Shown piece by piece: positions 1-6,968 of a stretch of DNA of 19,136 nucleotides. Where the stretch lies: the NCBI GenBank assembly GCA_002425405.1, contig DIME01000124.1:1-19136 (forward strand). The letters run 5' to 3'. Origin of the DNA: Candidatus Accumulibacter vicinus. GTDB lineage: Bacteria; Pseudomonadota; Gammaproteobacteria; Burkholderiales; Rhodocyclaceae. The notes below the pieces were generated by a model. It worked only from the letters and a program-made list of their open reading frames with translations. It made no database searches and was not told the DNA's origin. Numbering within the stretch: the stretch's first letter is position 1; each line of letters starts with the position of its first letter. The position numbers were made by a program, and so were the translations under genes.

Positions 1-78
1 CGCTTCATCACCCAGGAGATCGCCGAGCGCGTTTCGCGCCTGAACGTGCGCCCGCTCCGACACGACATGGTGGCCTGA
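1..78 (+). CDS. korA: 2-oxoacid:ferredoxin oxidoreductase alpha subunit, C-terminal end (partial)
   Basis: An open frame runs in from the left edge and ends at TGA 76-78, leaving only 25 codons (ending RHDMVA). The fragment has no diagnostic motif. The identification rests on position: its stop lies one base before the ATG of a clear oxidoreductase beta subunit, and in this family alpha and beta genes are adjacent and co-transcribed. The missing part should carry the pyrimidine-binding domain and, in many proteobacterial forms, a fused gamma domain. The product would pair with the beta subunit to convert 2-oxoglutarate and CoA to succinyl-CoA with ferredoxin as acceptor. Substrate choice cannot be read from this piece. 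Confidence 0.6.
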   Translation, partial: RFITQEIAERVSRLNVRPLRHDMVA

Positions 79-79
79 G

Positions 80-1135
80 ATGACCTACCTCGCCAAACCC
101 AAGCTGCACCACCCCTCGCTCGCCAAGAACCGTGTCGGCTACACCCGCCGCGATTACGAAGGCCGGATTTCGACGCTCTGCGCCGGTTGCGGCCACGACT
201 CGATCTCGGCCGCAATCATCCAGGCCTGCTGGGAACTCGACATCGAGCCGCACCGCGTCGCCAAGCTCTCGGGAATCGGTTGCTCGTCGAAGACCCCTGA
301 TTACTTCCTGGGCAACTCGCACGGTTTCAACACCGTGCATGGACGCATGCCCTCGGTGCTCACCGGCGCCTATCTGGCCAACCGCGAACTGATCTACCTG
401 GGTGTCTCGGGTGACGGCGACTCTGCGTCGATCGGCCTCGGCCAGTTTGCGCACGTCATGCGCCGAGGCGTCAACATGACTTACCTGGTCGAGAACAACG
501 GGGTCTACGGATTGACCAAGGGCCAGTTCTCGGCGACCGCCGACAAGGGCTCGAAGTCCAAGAAAGGGCAGACCAACAACGACGCGCCGATCGACCTGGT
601 CACTCTCGCCCTGGTCATGGGAGCGACCTTCGTCGCGCGCGGCTTCTCCGGCGACAAGACCCAGCTGGTGCCGCTGATCCGCGCTGCGATGGCCCACCAG
701 GGCGCGGCGGTGATCGACATCCTTTCGCCGTGCATCGCCTTCAACAACCATGGCGGTAGCACCAAGAGCTACGACTACGTACGCGAGCACAACGAGGCGG
801 TCAATCGCCTGGACTTCTTCCCGCAGCGCGAAGAGATCACCGCCGAGTACGGCGCCGGCGAAGTGACCGAGGTGCGCCAGCACGACGGTTCTGTGGTCCG
901 CCTGCGCAAGCTGCACGCCGACTACGACGCCAGCGACCGGATCCGGGCGATGAGCTACGTCCAGGAACACGCCGCACGTGGCGAGCTGATCACTGGCCTG
1001 CTCTACCTCGACAGCGATGCCTGTGATCTGCACCAGGAACTCGATACTGTCCTGTCGCCGCTGAATACGCTCGGCGCAGCCGAGCTGTGCCCGGGGTCGG
1101 CCGCACTGGAGAAGATCAACGCCTCGCTGCGCTGA
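80..1135 (+). CDS. korB: 2-oxoglutarate (2-oxoacid):ferredoxin oxidoreductase, beta subunit
   Basis: This is a complete 351-residue thiamine-diphosphate-binding beta subunit. The TPP/Mg motif is GDGD at residues 111-114, followed 26 residues later by ENN (138-140). Cysteines for the single [4Fe-4S] cluster are visible at C34 and C37 (CAGC), C68 (GIGCSS) and probably C218 (SPCIAF). The segment around HGR (87-89) is also typical of the family. Length matches the usual 2-oxoglutarate-type KorB (about 300-350 residues). The enzyme is cytoplasmic and interconverts 2-oxoglutarate plus CoA with succinyl-CoA and CO2 using ferredoxin, in an oxidative or a reductive TCA branch. The ATG lies one base after the alpha-subunit stop, so translation is probably coupled; GGTGG at 69-73 may act as ribosome binding site. 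A pyruvate or other 2-oxoacid specificity is possible, though the sequence style fits 2-oxoglutarate best. Confidence 0.9.
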   Translation: MTYLAKPKLHHPSLAKNRVGYTRRDYEGRISTLCAGCGHDSISAAIIQACWELDIEPHRVAKLSGIGCSSKTPDYFLGNSHGFNTVHGRMPSVLTGAYLANRELIYLGVSGDGDSASIGLGQFAHVMRRGVNMTYLVENNGVYGLTKGQFSATADKGSKSKKGQTNNDAPIDLVTLALVMGATFVARGFSGDKTQLVPLIRAAMAHQGAAVIDILSPCIAFNNHGGSTKSYDYVREHNEAVNRLDFFPQREEITAEYGAGEVTEVRQHDGSVVRLRKLHADYDASDRIRAMSYVQEHAARGELITGLLYLDSDACDLHQELDTVLSPLNTLGAAELCPGSAALEKINASLR

Positions 1136-1243
1136 GGCATCAATCAGCACATGTGTGCCACCACGGCCGGGTGTTGGCAAGTCAGAGGATGGGGCGGGCG
1201 AACGAAAGGAACGGAAAATCGGTCACTGCTCGGGCAGGTACGC

Positions 1244-1672
1244 TCAGTCATCAATCTCTTCGACACTGACATTCCCCTTGCCCGAGCGCTGGATGCGGTA
1301 CTTGGTGCCGTCCTTGCCTGTCCACCTGGTTGCCGAGGGGGGTACCTTCACCCCGTCGATCGTCACATTGCCATTGACCACACTGATACCACTGGCATCG
1401 TCATCGCCCTTGCGGGTCGTGACGATGGTGCCTGGTGAATGCGTGATCGATGACGAACTCTGGCCGGGATTCACATATACGGCGTTGCCTTTGGTATGGG
1501 TGGAAGTCTTGCCGGTATTGACGTTGGTGCCATTGCCGGTGTTTACGCTCACCCCGCCGGCGCCGCCGGTTTTCACATCGACTCCAGCCGGACCTCCGAC
1601 CGAAACCGAGACCTGCGCCGTCGCGGATGCCGTGGCAAGGATGAGCAAGGTGGCCATGCATGTCTCTTTCAT
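1244..1672 (-). CDS. small secreted Gly/Asn/Thr-rich protein of unknown function
   Basis: I do not recognise a family for this 142-residue protein. The N-terminus looks like a Sec signal peptide: MKE, a hydrophobic run (about residues 6-17), then an A-T-A/Q cleavage site near residue 19. The mature N-terminal half is low complexity, rich in Gly, Val, Thr and Asn with short repeats such as GGPAGVDVKTGGAGGVSVN and NTGNGTNVNTG. The C-terminal half (about 95-142) is more ordinary: it includes ISVVNGNVTIDGVKVPP, a basic KYRIQRSGKGN patch and an acidic EEIDD end. This suggests a periplasmic or surface protein, perhaps a beta-rich one. The ATG at 1672 was chosen because it puts a Lys before the hydrophobic core; an ATG at residue 6 is a second option. 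It converges with korB across a 108-bp gap with no clear terminator. Codon use and the signal peptide favour a real gene over a shadow frame. Confidence 0.6.
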   Translation of the reverse strand: MKETCMATLLILATASATAQVSVSVGGPAGVDVKTGGAGGVSVNTGNGTNVNTGKTSTHTKGNAVYVNPGQSSSSITHSPGTIVTTRKGDDDASGISVVNGNVTIDGVKVPPSATRWTGKDGTKYRIQRSGKGNVSVEEIDD

Positions 1673-2160
1673 TCGAATATCTCACTGTTCAGAAATGGGC
1701 TGTCGATAAAGGACAGGAAGTCCGACGCCCCGTCGGCCTCGATACCAATACCAGTATCCCAGTATCCCGGATCTCCATGTGCACAGTCAATCGTGAAATC
1801 CTGCCACACGCCACGTGTGGTAGTACGCGAGAAACGGTATGTAGGGGTATGTAGGGCGGAAGCCCCTCAGGAGCGTTCTGCCAATCTCCTGTTTCCAACC
1901 GATCTGTGCCAGGGTGCCCGTCAGCGTCTGTTGGCCGCAGGCGGGCGCCCTCGACAGGTCTCAGGTGATTTCCGAAAATACATCGCCCGTTGATGGCAGA
2001 ATACGACACACTCATCAGGACGATGAGACCCTCGCGATGGACAAGACCTTCTCTACTCGACTGACGGCGGCGGCAGCGCTGAAGCCGTTGCAAGGGCTTG
2101 GGTCCGGGGGGAGGGGAATCACCTTAAACCACCATCTAAAATCCGGGGACCACTATAGCC
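1673..2160. other. 488-bp intergenic region without a supported gene
   Basis: The gap lies between the starts of two divergent exported-protein genes. Open frames here lack ribosome binding sites and recognisable domains. It holds a 6-bp stem at 1722-1736 (CCGACG/CGTCGG, 3-base loop), a second at 1804-1820 (CCACAC/GTGTGG, 5-base loop), a 10-bp tandem repeat at 1836-1855 and GGGC/GCCC arms just after it. No convincing sigma70 promoter was found for either flanking gene. The region may be a decayed gene remnant or repeat debris, but no homology could be named. Confidence 0.5.
1836..1855. repeat. 10-bp tandem direct repeat (two copies)
   Basis: GGTATGTAGG occurs twice head to tail without spacer and is followed by GGGCGGAAGCCCC, a short GGGC/GCCC hairpin. 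The block lies in the gap upstream of the royal-jelly-like gene. It may be part of a dispersed intergenic repeat, but no second copy was seen in this window. Confidence 0.6.
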
Positions 2161-3243
2161 ATGCTCCACCATTTATTTCGCCACCTCCTAGCCGCTGCGC
2201 TGACGGTAGGCAGCCAGATGATAACTGCTGCGCCAGCCATCGGTACGCTCGAAACCGTAGCCGAATTGCCGATTCGGCCGGGCAATGTCAGTGCAACCGC
2301 CGAGGCTCGTGTCTTTGCCACGGTCCACCCACTGGACGTGCCGTCCGGTCTGCAACTGATCGAGATTACCGGGCCGGCGTCCTACCGTCCATGGCCGTCG
2401 GCTGATCTGCAAAGCGATGCGTCCACACGCGGCGATAGCCGCATTGATGCGCCGCTGGGTATCACGCAGGACGGTCGGGGCCGCCTGTGGATTACCGACA
2501 TGGGCCTGAACATCGGCAAGACCCGGCTGTGGGGGTTTGATATCGCAACGGGAAAACTGGCCAAGCGCATCGACCTGCCGGGCGATGTCGCCCCCAAGGA
2601 CAGTTTCATCCAGGATCTGGTGGTGGATGCCGAGCGCGGCTGGATCTATCTGGCGGACATCAATAATCCGGCCCTGCTGGCCGTACGCATCGAGGACGGC
2701 AAGGTCCGGCGCTTCCAGGGGCACGCCAGCCTGCAAGCCGAGGAAGGTGCCGAGATGCGGGTTGGAGGACAACCCACTTTCTTCGGCGGAAAACCGGCGA
2801 AGGGCGGCGTCAATCCCTTGGGCTTGTCTGCTGACGGTGAAACCCTCTTCTTTGGCGCGATGACCGGAACCCGCTGGTACTCTGTACCCACGCGGTTGTT
2901 GCGCGAAGGGAGCGATGCCGATACCGCGGCAGCCATTCGTATCGCCGGGCGCAAGCCGGTTTCCGATGGCGCCACGACCGATGCAGCGGGTAACCACTTC
3001 TTCACCAATCTGAACGAGAATGGCATCGATCGGCTGGATACCCTGGGCCAATTGCAGCCACTTGTTCGCAACCCCCTCCTGAACTGGCCGGATAGCGTGC
3101 AATTCGGCGACGACAGCTGGCTCTATATCTCGGTCAACCAGTTGCATACGACCCGAGCCTTCACAGGGGCAAGCGATCAGGGAACGCCGCCCTACCGCAT
3201 CATGCGGGTCTGGACCGGTACGGCAGGTGCCGTACGCCGCTGA
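2161..3243 (+). CDS. exported major royal jelly protein (MRJP/yellow)-like beta-propeller protein
   Basis: A 360-residue protein with an N-terminal signal peptide: basic HHLFRH, hydrophobic LLAAALTVG, and an A-x-A site near residue 26 (TAAPA/IG). The mature part resembles bacterial members of the MRJP/yellow family, six-bladed propellers related to SMP-30 and gluconolactonase. Typical segments are DAPLGITQDGRGRLWITDMG (96-115), a QDLVVDAERGWIYLADI stretch (151-167), NPLGLSADGETLFFGAM (218-234) and NWPDSVQFGDD (308-318). The usual length is about 350-400 residues, so it appears complete. Bacterial homologues are mostly periplasmic and of unknown substrate; a ligand-binding or lactonase role is only a guess. 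The ATG at 2161 has just a weak upstream GGGGA, 11 bases away, but is fixed by the signal peptide. It stands alone, converging on fdhD with a 44-bp gap. Confidence 0.85.
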   Translation: MLHHLFRHLLAAALTVGSQMITAAPAIGTLETVAELPIRPGNVSATAEARVFATVHPLDVPSGLQLIEITGPASYRPWPSADLQSDASTRGDSRIDAPLGITQDGRGRLWITDMGLNIGKTRLWGFDIATGKLAKRIDLPGDVAPKDSFIQDLVVDAERGWIYLADINNPALLAVRIEDGKVRRFQGHASLQAEEGAEMRVGGQPTFFGGKPAKGGVNPLGLSADGETLFFGAMTGTRWYSVPTRLLREGSDADTAAAIRIAGRKPVSDGATTDAAGNHFFTNLNENGIDRLDTLGQLQPLVRNPLLNWPDSVQFGDDSWLYISVNQLHTTRAFTGASDQGTPPYRIMRVWTGTAGAVRR

Positions 3244-3287
3244 CCCTGGCGAGCCTCGGGCATCGAAACAGCCCACGACTCCCGATC

Positions 3288-4190
3288 TCAGCAAGGATCG
3301 CTGGTTGCGCTGCGGTCGGTCCGAATTTTGTGCGCTGCAGACAGATCACCGCCATCGTCGCCCGCTGCCTTGGCGAAATCGAGGTCGTAGACCAGCCTTT
3401 CGCCGCCGGACAGGACGATGAAGCGCTGTCCCCTGGCGCGCCCGATCAGCGTCAGTCCGGCGCGCCGGGCAAGGTCCACGCCCCAGGCCGTGAAACCCGA
3501 GCGCGACACCAGGATCGGGATCTCCATCTGGACCGTCTTGATCACCATTTCGCTGGTCAGGCGTCCGGTGGTATAGAAGATCTTGTCGCGGCCGCCGAGA
3601 CCGTGGCGGTGCATGTAGCCAGCAATCTTGTCGACGGCGTTGTGCCGTCCGACATCCTCCATATAGACGAGTGGGCGGTCACGCTCGCAGAGGACGCAAC
3701 CGTGAATCGCGCCGGCCTTCTGGTACAGGCTCGGTTGCCGGCCAATCTGCAGGAACAGGCTCTGCAGCCATGAGCAGCGTACCTCGGCGGCAGGGTCGAG
3801 GCGGATGTCGTCGAAGCGCTCCATGAGGTCGCCAAAGATCGTCCCCTGCGCGCAGCCCGAGGTGCGAATCTTGCGCTTCAGCTTCTGTTCGTAGCTCGAC
3901 TCGCTGCGCGTGCGAACGACGACCACGTCAAGGTCGCCGTCATAATCCACGGCGGTGACCGCATCGTCGCCGGCAAGCATGTTCTGGTTGAGCAGAAAGC
4001 CCAGGGCCAGCAGCTCGGGGTGGTCGCCGATGGTCATCAGCGTGACCACCTCGGTCCCGTTCAGATACAGGGTCAGCGGTCGCTCGACGACGACACTCAG
4101 CGCCACCGCCTGGCCGCGGTGGTCGCAGCCTTCGACGTTGCGGGTGAGTTCCGGATCGTCGGGGTCGGGCACCAGCGCGAAGGTACTCAT
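3288..4190 (-). CDS. fdhD: formate dehydrogenase accessory sulfurtransferase FdhD (FdsC)
   Basis: FdhD passes sulfur from a cysteine desulfurase (IscS in E. coli) to the bis-MGD Mo/W cofactor, giving the sulfido ligand needed for formate dehydrogenase activity. The 300-residue product has family blocks RTSGCAQGT (109-117), a YMEDVGRHNAVDKI stretch (176-189), TTGRLTSEM (207-215) and a VSRSGFTAWGVDLARRAGLTLIG stretch (228-250). The E. coli protein has a C-x-x-C loop; here the first cysteine (C113) is kept and the second position is Gly (C-A-Q-G). The ATG directly abuts the fdsA stop (TGAATG) and a GGAG lies about 10 bases upstream inside fdsA, so translation is probably coupled. As last gene of the fdsB-fdsA-fdhD operon it takes the place of fdsC in classical fds operons. 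The C-terminal 20-25 residues look disordered. Confidence 0.93.
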   Translation of the reverse strand: MSTFALVPDPDDPELTRNVEGCDHRGQAVALSVVVERPLTLYLNGTEVVTLMTIGDHPELLALGFLLNQNMLAGDDAVTAVDYDGDLDVVVVRTRSESSYEQKLKRKIRTSGCAQGTIFGDLMERFDDIRLDPAAEVRCSWLQSLFLQIGRQPSLYQKAGAIHGCVLCERDRPLVYMEDVGRHNAVDKIAGYMHRHGLGGRDKIFYTTGRLTSEMVIKTVQMEIPILVSRSGFTAWGVDLARRAGLTLIGRARGQRFIVLSGGERLVYDLDFAKAAGDDGGDLSAAHKIRTDRSATSDPC

Positions 4191-6968
4191 TCAGGCACGC
4201 TCCAGGCGTACCGCACAGTACTTGAATTCGGGAATCTTGCCGAAGGGGTCGAGTACCGGGTTGGTCAGGCGGTTGGCGGCGGCTTCGTGGAAGCAGAATG
4301 GCAGCCACAAGGATCCGGGCGCGACGGCTGGATCGGCGCGGGCCGTGGCTTCGATTGCACCGCGCCGGGTGCTCAGGCGGACACGCTCGCCGTCGGCAAG
4401 TCCCAGCCGACGCAGGTCTTGGTCACTGACGGTCACCACCGCTTCGGGTTCGAGTGCGTCAAGCGTGGCGCTGCGTCTGCTCATCGCGCCGGTATGCCAA
4501 TGCTCCAGCAGGCGCCCGGTTGACAGGATCAGCGGATACTCCTCGGAGGGCTGTTCGTCGGGTGGCAGCAGGGCGGCGGGAACGAAGCCGGCACGACCAC
4601 TGGGCGTCGGGAAACCGTTCTCGAAAACGACGTCGGCACCCGGCACGTCGTCGCCGGCGCAGGGGTAGCTCACCGAACCCTCGCGCAAGAGACGTTCGTG
4701 GCTGATGTTGGCCAGCGAGGGCATCGCCATGCGCATCTCGGAATAAATCGCCGTCGGGCTGTCGTAGCGCCAGTCGAGGTCGAGCCGGCGCGCCAGTTCC
4801 TGGATGATCCACCAATCGGGCCGGGTATCGCCGGGCAAGGGCAGCGCCTGCCGACCGAGCTGCACCTGGCGATTGGTGTTGGTCACGCTGCCCTCCTTCT
4901 CCGGCCAGGACGACGCCGGCAGGACGACGTCGGCGTAGATTGCGGTTTCGGTGAGAAACAGGTCCTGCACCACCAGATGTTCGAGCGACGCCAGCGCTTG
5001 CCGCGCATGCGCGAGGTCCGGGTCGGACATCGCCGGATTTTCTCCAAGGATGTACATGCCGCGGATGTCGCCGGCGGCAGCGGCGTTGATGATCTCGACC
5101 ACGGTCAGCCCCGGCCGCGGATCGAGAGTCGTGTTCCAGAGTTGTTCGAAACGTCGGCGATTGGCGGCCACCGAGATCGGCAGGTAGTCAGGCAGGACCA
5201 TCGGGATCAGACCGGCGTCCGATGCGCCCTGGACGTTGTTCTGCCCGCGCAGCGGATGCAGACCGGTGCCGGGACGGCCGATGTGTCCGGTCATCAGCGC
5301 CAGAGCAATCAGGCAACGCGCGTTGTCGGTGCCATGCGCGTGTTGCGAAATCCCCATTCCCCAGAAGATCATCGACGCTTTCGATCGGGCGTAGAGTCGC
5401 GCCACCGCGCGGATTTCGCTGGCCAGGAGGCCGCAGACGGCAGCCATCGCTTCCGGGCTGAAAGCGGCAAGGTGCGCGCGCATCTCGGCGAAGCCGCTGG
5501 TATGGCGGGCAATATACGCCGGGTCGAACAAATCTTCGTCGATGATCGTGTGCAGCAGCGCGTTGAGCAGCGCGACATCGGTCCCGGGCTGGCACTGCAG
5601 CGTCTTGTCGGCAAAGCGCGCCAGACCATGGCGGCGCGGATCGATGACGATCAGGCGGGTGCCCTGGCGTGCGGCGCGCTTGAAGAACGTCGAGGCGACC
5701 GGATGATTGGATTCCGGATTGCAGCCGATCAGGATCGCCACCTCGGCCTTGTCGATCTGCATGAACGAAGCCGAGACCGCGCCGGAACCGACCCCCTCGA
5801 TCAAGGCCGCGACCGACGAGGCATGGCAGAGCCGAGTGCAATGGTCGACGTTGTTGGTGCCAAAACCAGTGCGTACCAGTTTCTGGAACAGGTAGGCTTC
5901 CTCGTTGCTGCACTTGGCCGAACCAAAACCGGCGAGTGCGCCGCCACCGTGTTGCTGGCGAATCGACCGCAGCCCCGACGCGGCCCGCTGCAGCGCCTCT
6001 TCCCAGCTCGCTTCACGAAAATGCGTGCCAGGCCTGGCCGGGTCGAAGGCTGCGTCGGCGATCTTGGGCGCGTCATCGCGGCGGATCAGAGGTTTCAGCA
6101 AGCGCTCTGGCGAGTGCACATAGTCGAAGCCGAAGCGCCCCTTGACGCACAGGCGCTCGCGATTGGCCGGCCCGTTGCGGCCGCTGACGGCGATGATCCG
6201 ATCATTGCGAACCTGGTAATCGATCTGGCAACCGACTCCACAGTAAGGACAGACGCTGGGAACGACGCGGTCGACCGTCTCGCCTGCCCTGAGCAGACCG
6301 CTGCCGTCGTCGGCAAGCATCGCTGTCGGCAGCAGTGCGCCGGTCGGGCAGGCCTGCACGCATTCGCCGCAGCCGACACAGCTCGATCGGCCCATCGGGT
6401 CGTCGAGATCGAAAACGATCCTCGCCGCTGCGCCGCGACCAGCCATGCCGATCACGTCGTTGGCCTGGATGTCGCGGCAAGCCTGCAGACAGAGCTGGCA
6501 ATGGATGCAGGCGTCAAGCTGCACGCTCATCGCCGGGTGACTGTGGTCGGGGTGAGCCACCGTTGCGCGTTGCGGGAAGCGGCTGGCGTGCACACCCAAC
6601 TGCGCAGCCCAGTACCAGAACGCCGAGTTGCGGTCGTACGCCTGCGCGCGTGGCGGCTGCTCGGTGAGCAACAGTTCCATCACCACGCGCCGGCTTTGCC
6701 GGGCACGTTCGGAAGTCTCGCTGCGTACCTGCATCCCCTCGCTGACCGTGCGGCTGCAACTGGGAGCAAGATTTCGTTCGCCGTCGATCTCGACCATGCA
6801 GGCGCGGCAGTTGCTGCCCGGTTGATAGTCTGGTGCTGCGCGCGTACACAAATGAGGAATCGTCGTGCCGGCACGCCGGGCCGCCTGCCAGATGGTTTCG
6901 CCGGACAGCGCCGTCAACTGGCGGCCATCGAGAACGAAGCGAAGTTCAGTCGATCCGGCTTCAGTCAT
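4191..6968 (-). CDS. fdsA: NAD-linked formate dehydrogenase, catalytic alpha subunit (Mo/W-bis-MGD)
   Basis: The 925-residue catalytic subunit oxidises formate to CO2 and passes electrons through iron-sulfur clusters to the diaphorase subunit. Order of domains: an N-terminal [2Fe-2S] domain (C41, C54, C57, C71); a NuoG-like linker (about 85-140); a double-[4Fe-4S] ferredoxin domain (C154, C157, C160, C164 and C197, C200, C203, C207); then a molybdopterin oxidoreductase part with its own [4Fe-4S] site (C240, C243, C247, C274). HCTRLCH at 375-381 aligns with the active site of E. coli FdhF, with Cys380 in place of selenocysteine as metal ligand and His381 next to it. The linker LLLTEQPPRAQAYDRNS lacks the His and three Cys that bind an extra cluster in NuoG. 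The C-terminal dinucleotide-binding domain (about 810-925) is present. The start overlaps the fdsB stop by 8 bases (ATGACTGA), with no clear ribosome binding site, so coupling is likely. Whether Mo or W is used cannot be told. Confidence 0.93.
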   Translation of the reverse strand: MTEAGSTELRFVLDGRQLTALSGETIWQAARRAGTTIPHLCTRAAPDYQPGSNCRACMVEIDGERNLAPSCSRTVSEGMQVRSETSERARQSRRVVMELLLTEQPPRAQAYDRNSAFWYWAAQLGVHASRFPQRATVAHPDHSHPAMSVQLDACIHCQLCLQACRDIQANDVIGMAGRGAAARIVFDLDDPMGRSSCVGCGECVQACPTGALLPTAMLADDGSGLLRAGETVDRVVPSVCPYCGVGCQIDYQVRNDRIIAVSGRNGPANRERLCVKGRFGFDYVHSPERLLKPLIRRDDAPKIADAAFDPARPGTHFREASWEEALQRAASGLRSIRQQHGGGALAGFGSAKCSNEEAYLFQKLVRTGFGTNNVDHCTRLCHASSVAALIEGVGSGAVSASFMQIDKAEVAILIGCNPESNHPVASTFFKRAARQGTRLIVIDPRRHGLARFADKTLQCQPGTDVALLNALLHTIIDEDLFDPAYIARHTSGFAEMRAHLAAFSPEAMAAVCGLLASEIRAVARLYARSKASMIFWGMGISQHAHGTDNARCLIALALMTGHIGRPGTGLHPLRGQNNVQGASDAGLIPMVLPDYLPISVAANRRRFEQLWNTTLDPRPGLTVVEIINAAAAGDIRGMYILGENPAMSDPDLAHARQALASLEHLVVQDLFLTETAIYADVVLPASSWPEKEGSVTNTNRQVQLGRQALPLPGDTRPDWWIIQELARRLDLDWRYDSPTAIYSEMRMAMPSLANISHERLLREGSVSYPCAGDDVPGADVVFENGFPTPSGRAGFVPAALLPPDEQPSEEYPLILSTGRLLEHWHTGAMSRRSATLDALEPEAVVTVSDQDLRRLGLADGERVRLSTRRGAIEATARADPAVAPGSLWLPFCFHEAAANRLTNPVLDPFGKIPEFKYCAVRLERA

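Noticed and set aside
8..1180. Long open frame opposite korB (390 codons, minus strand)
   Set aside because: Antisense shadow in GC-rich DNA; the plus-strand frame carries TPP and Fe-S motifs, while this one is Arg/Val/Gly-rich with no domain.
1689..2093. 134-codon frame on the minus strand in the 1673-2160 gap
   Set aside because: No ribosome binding site, no domain, Arg/Cys-rich composition typical of random frames; treated as non-coding.
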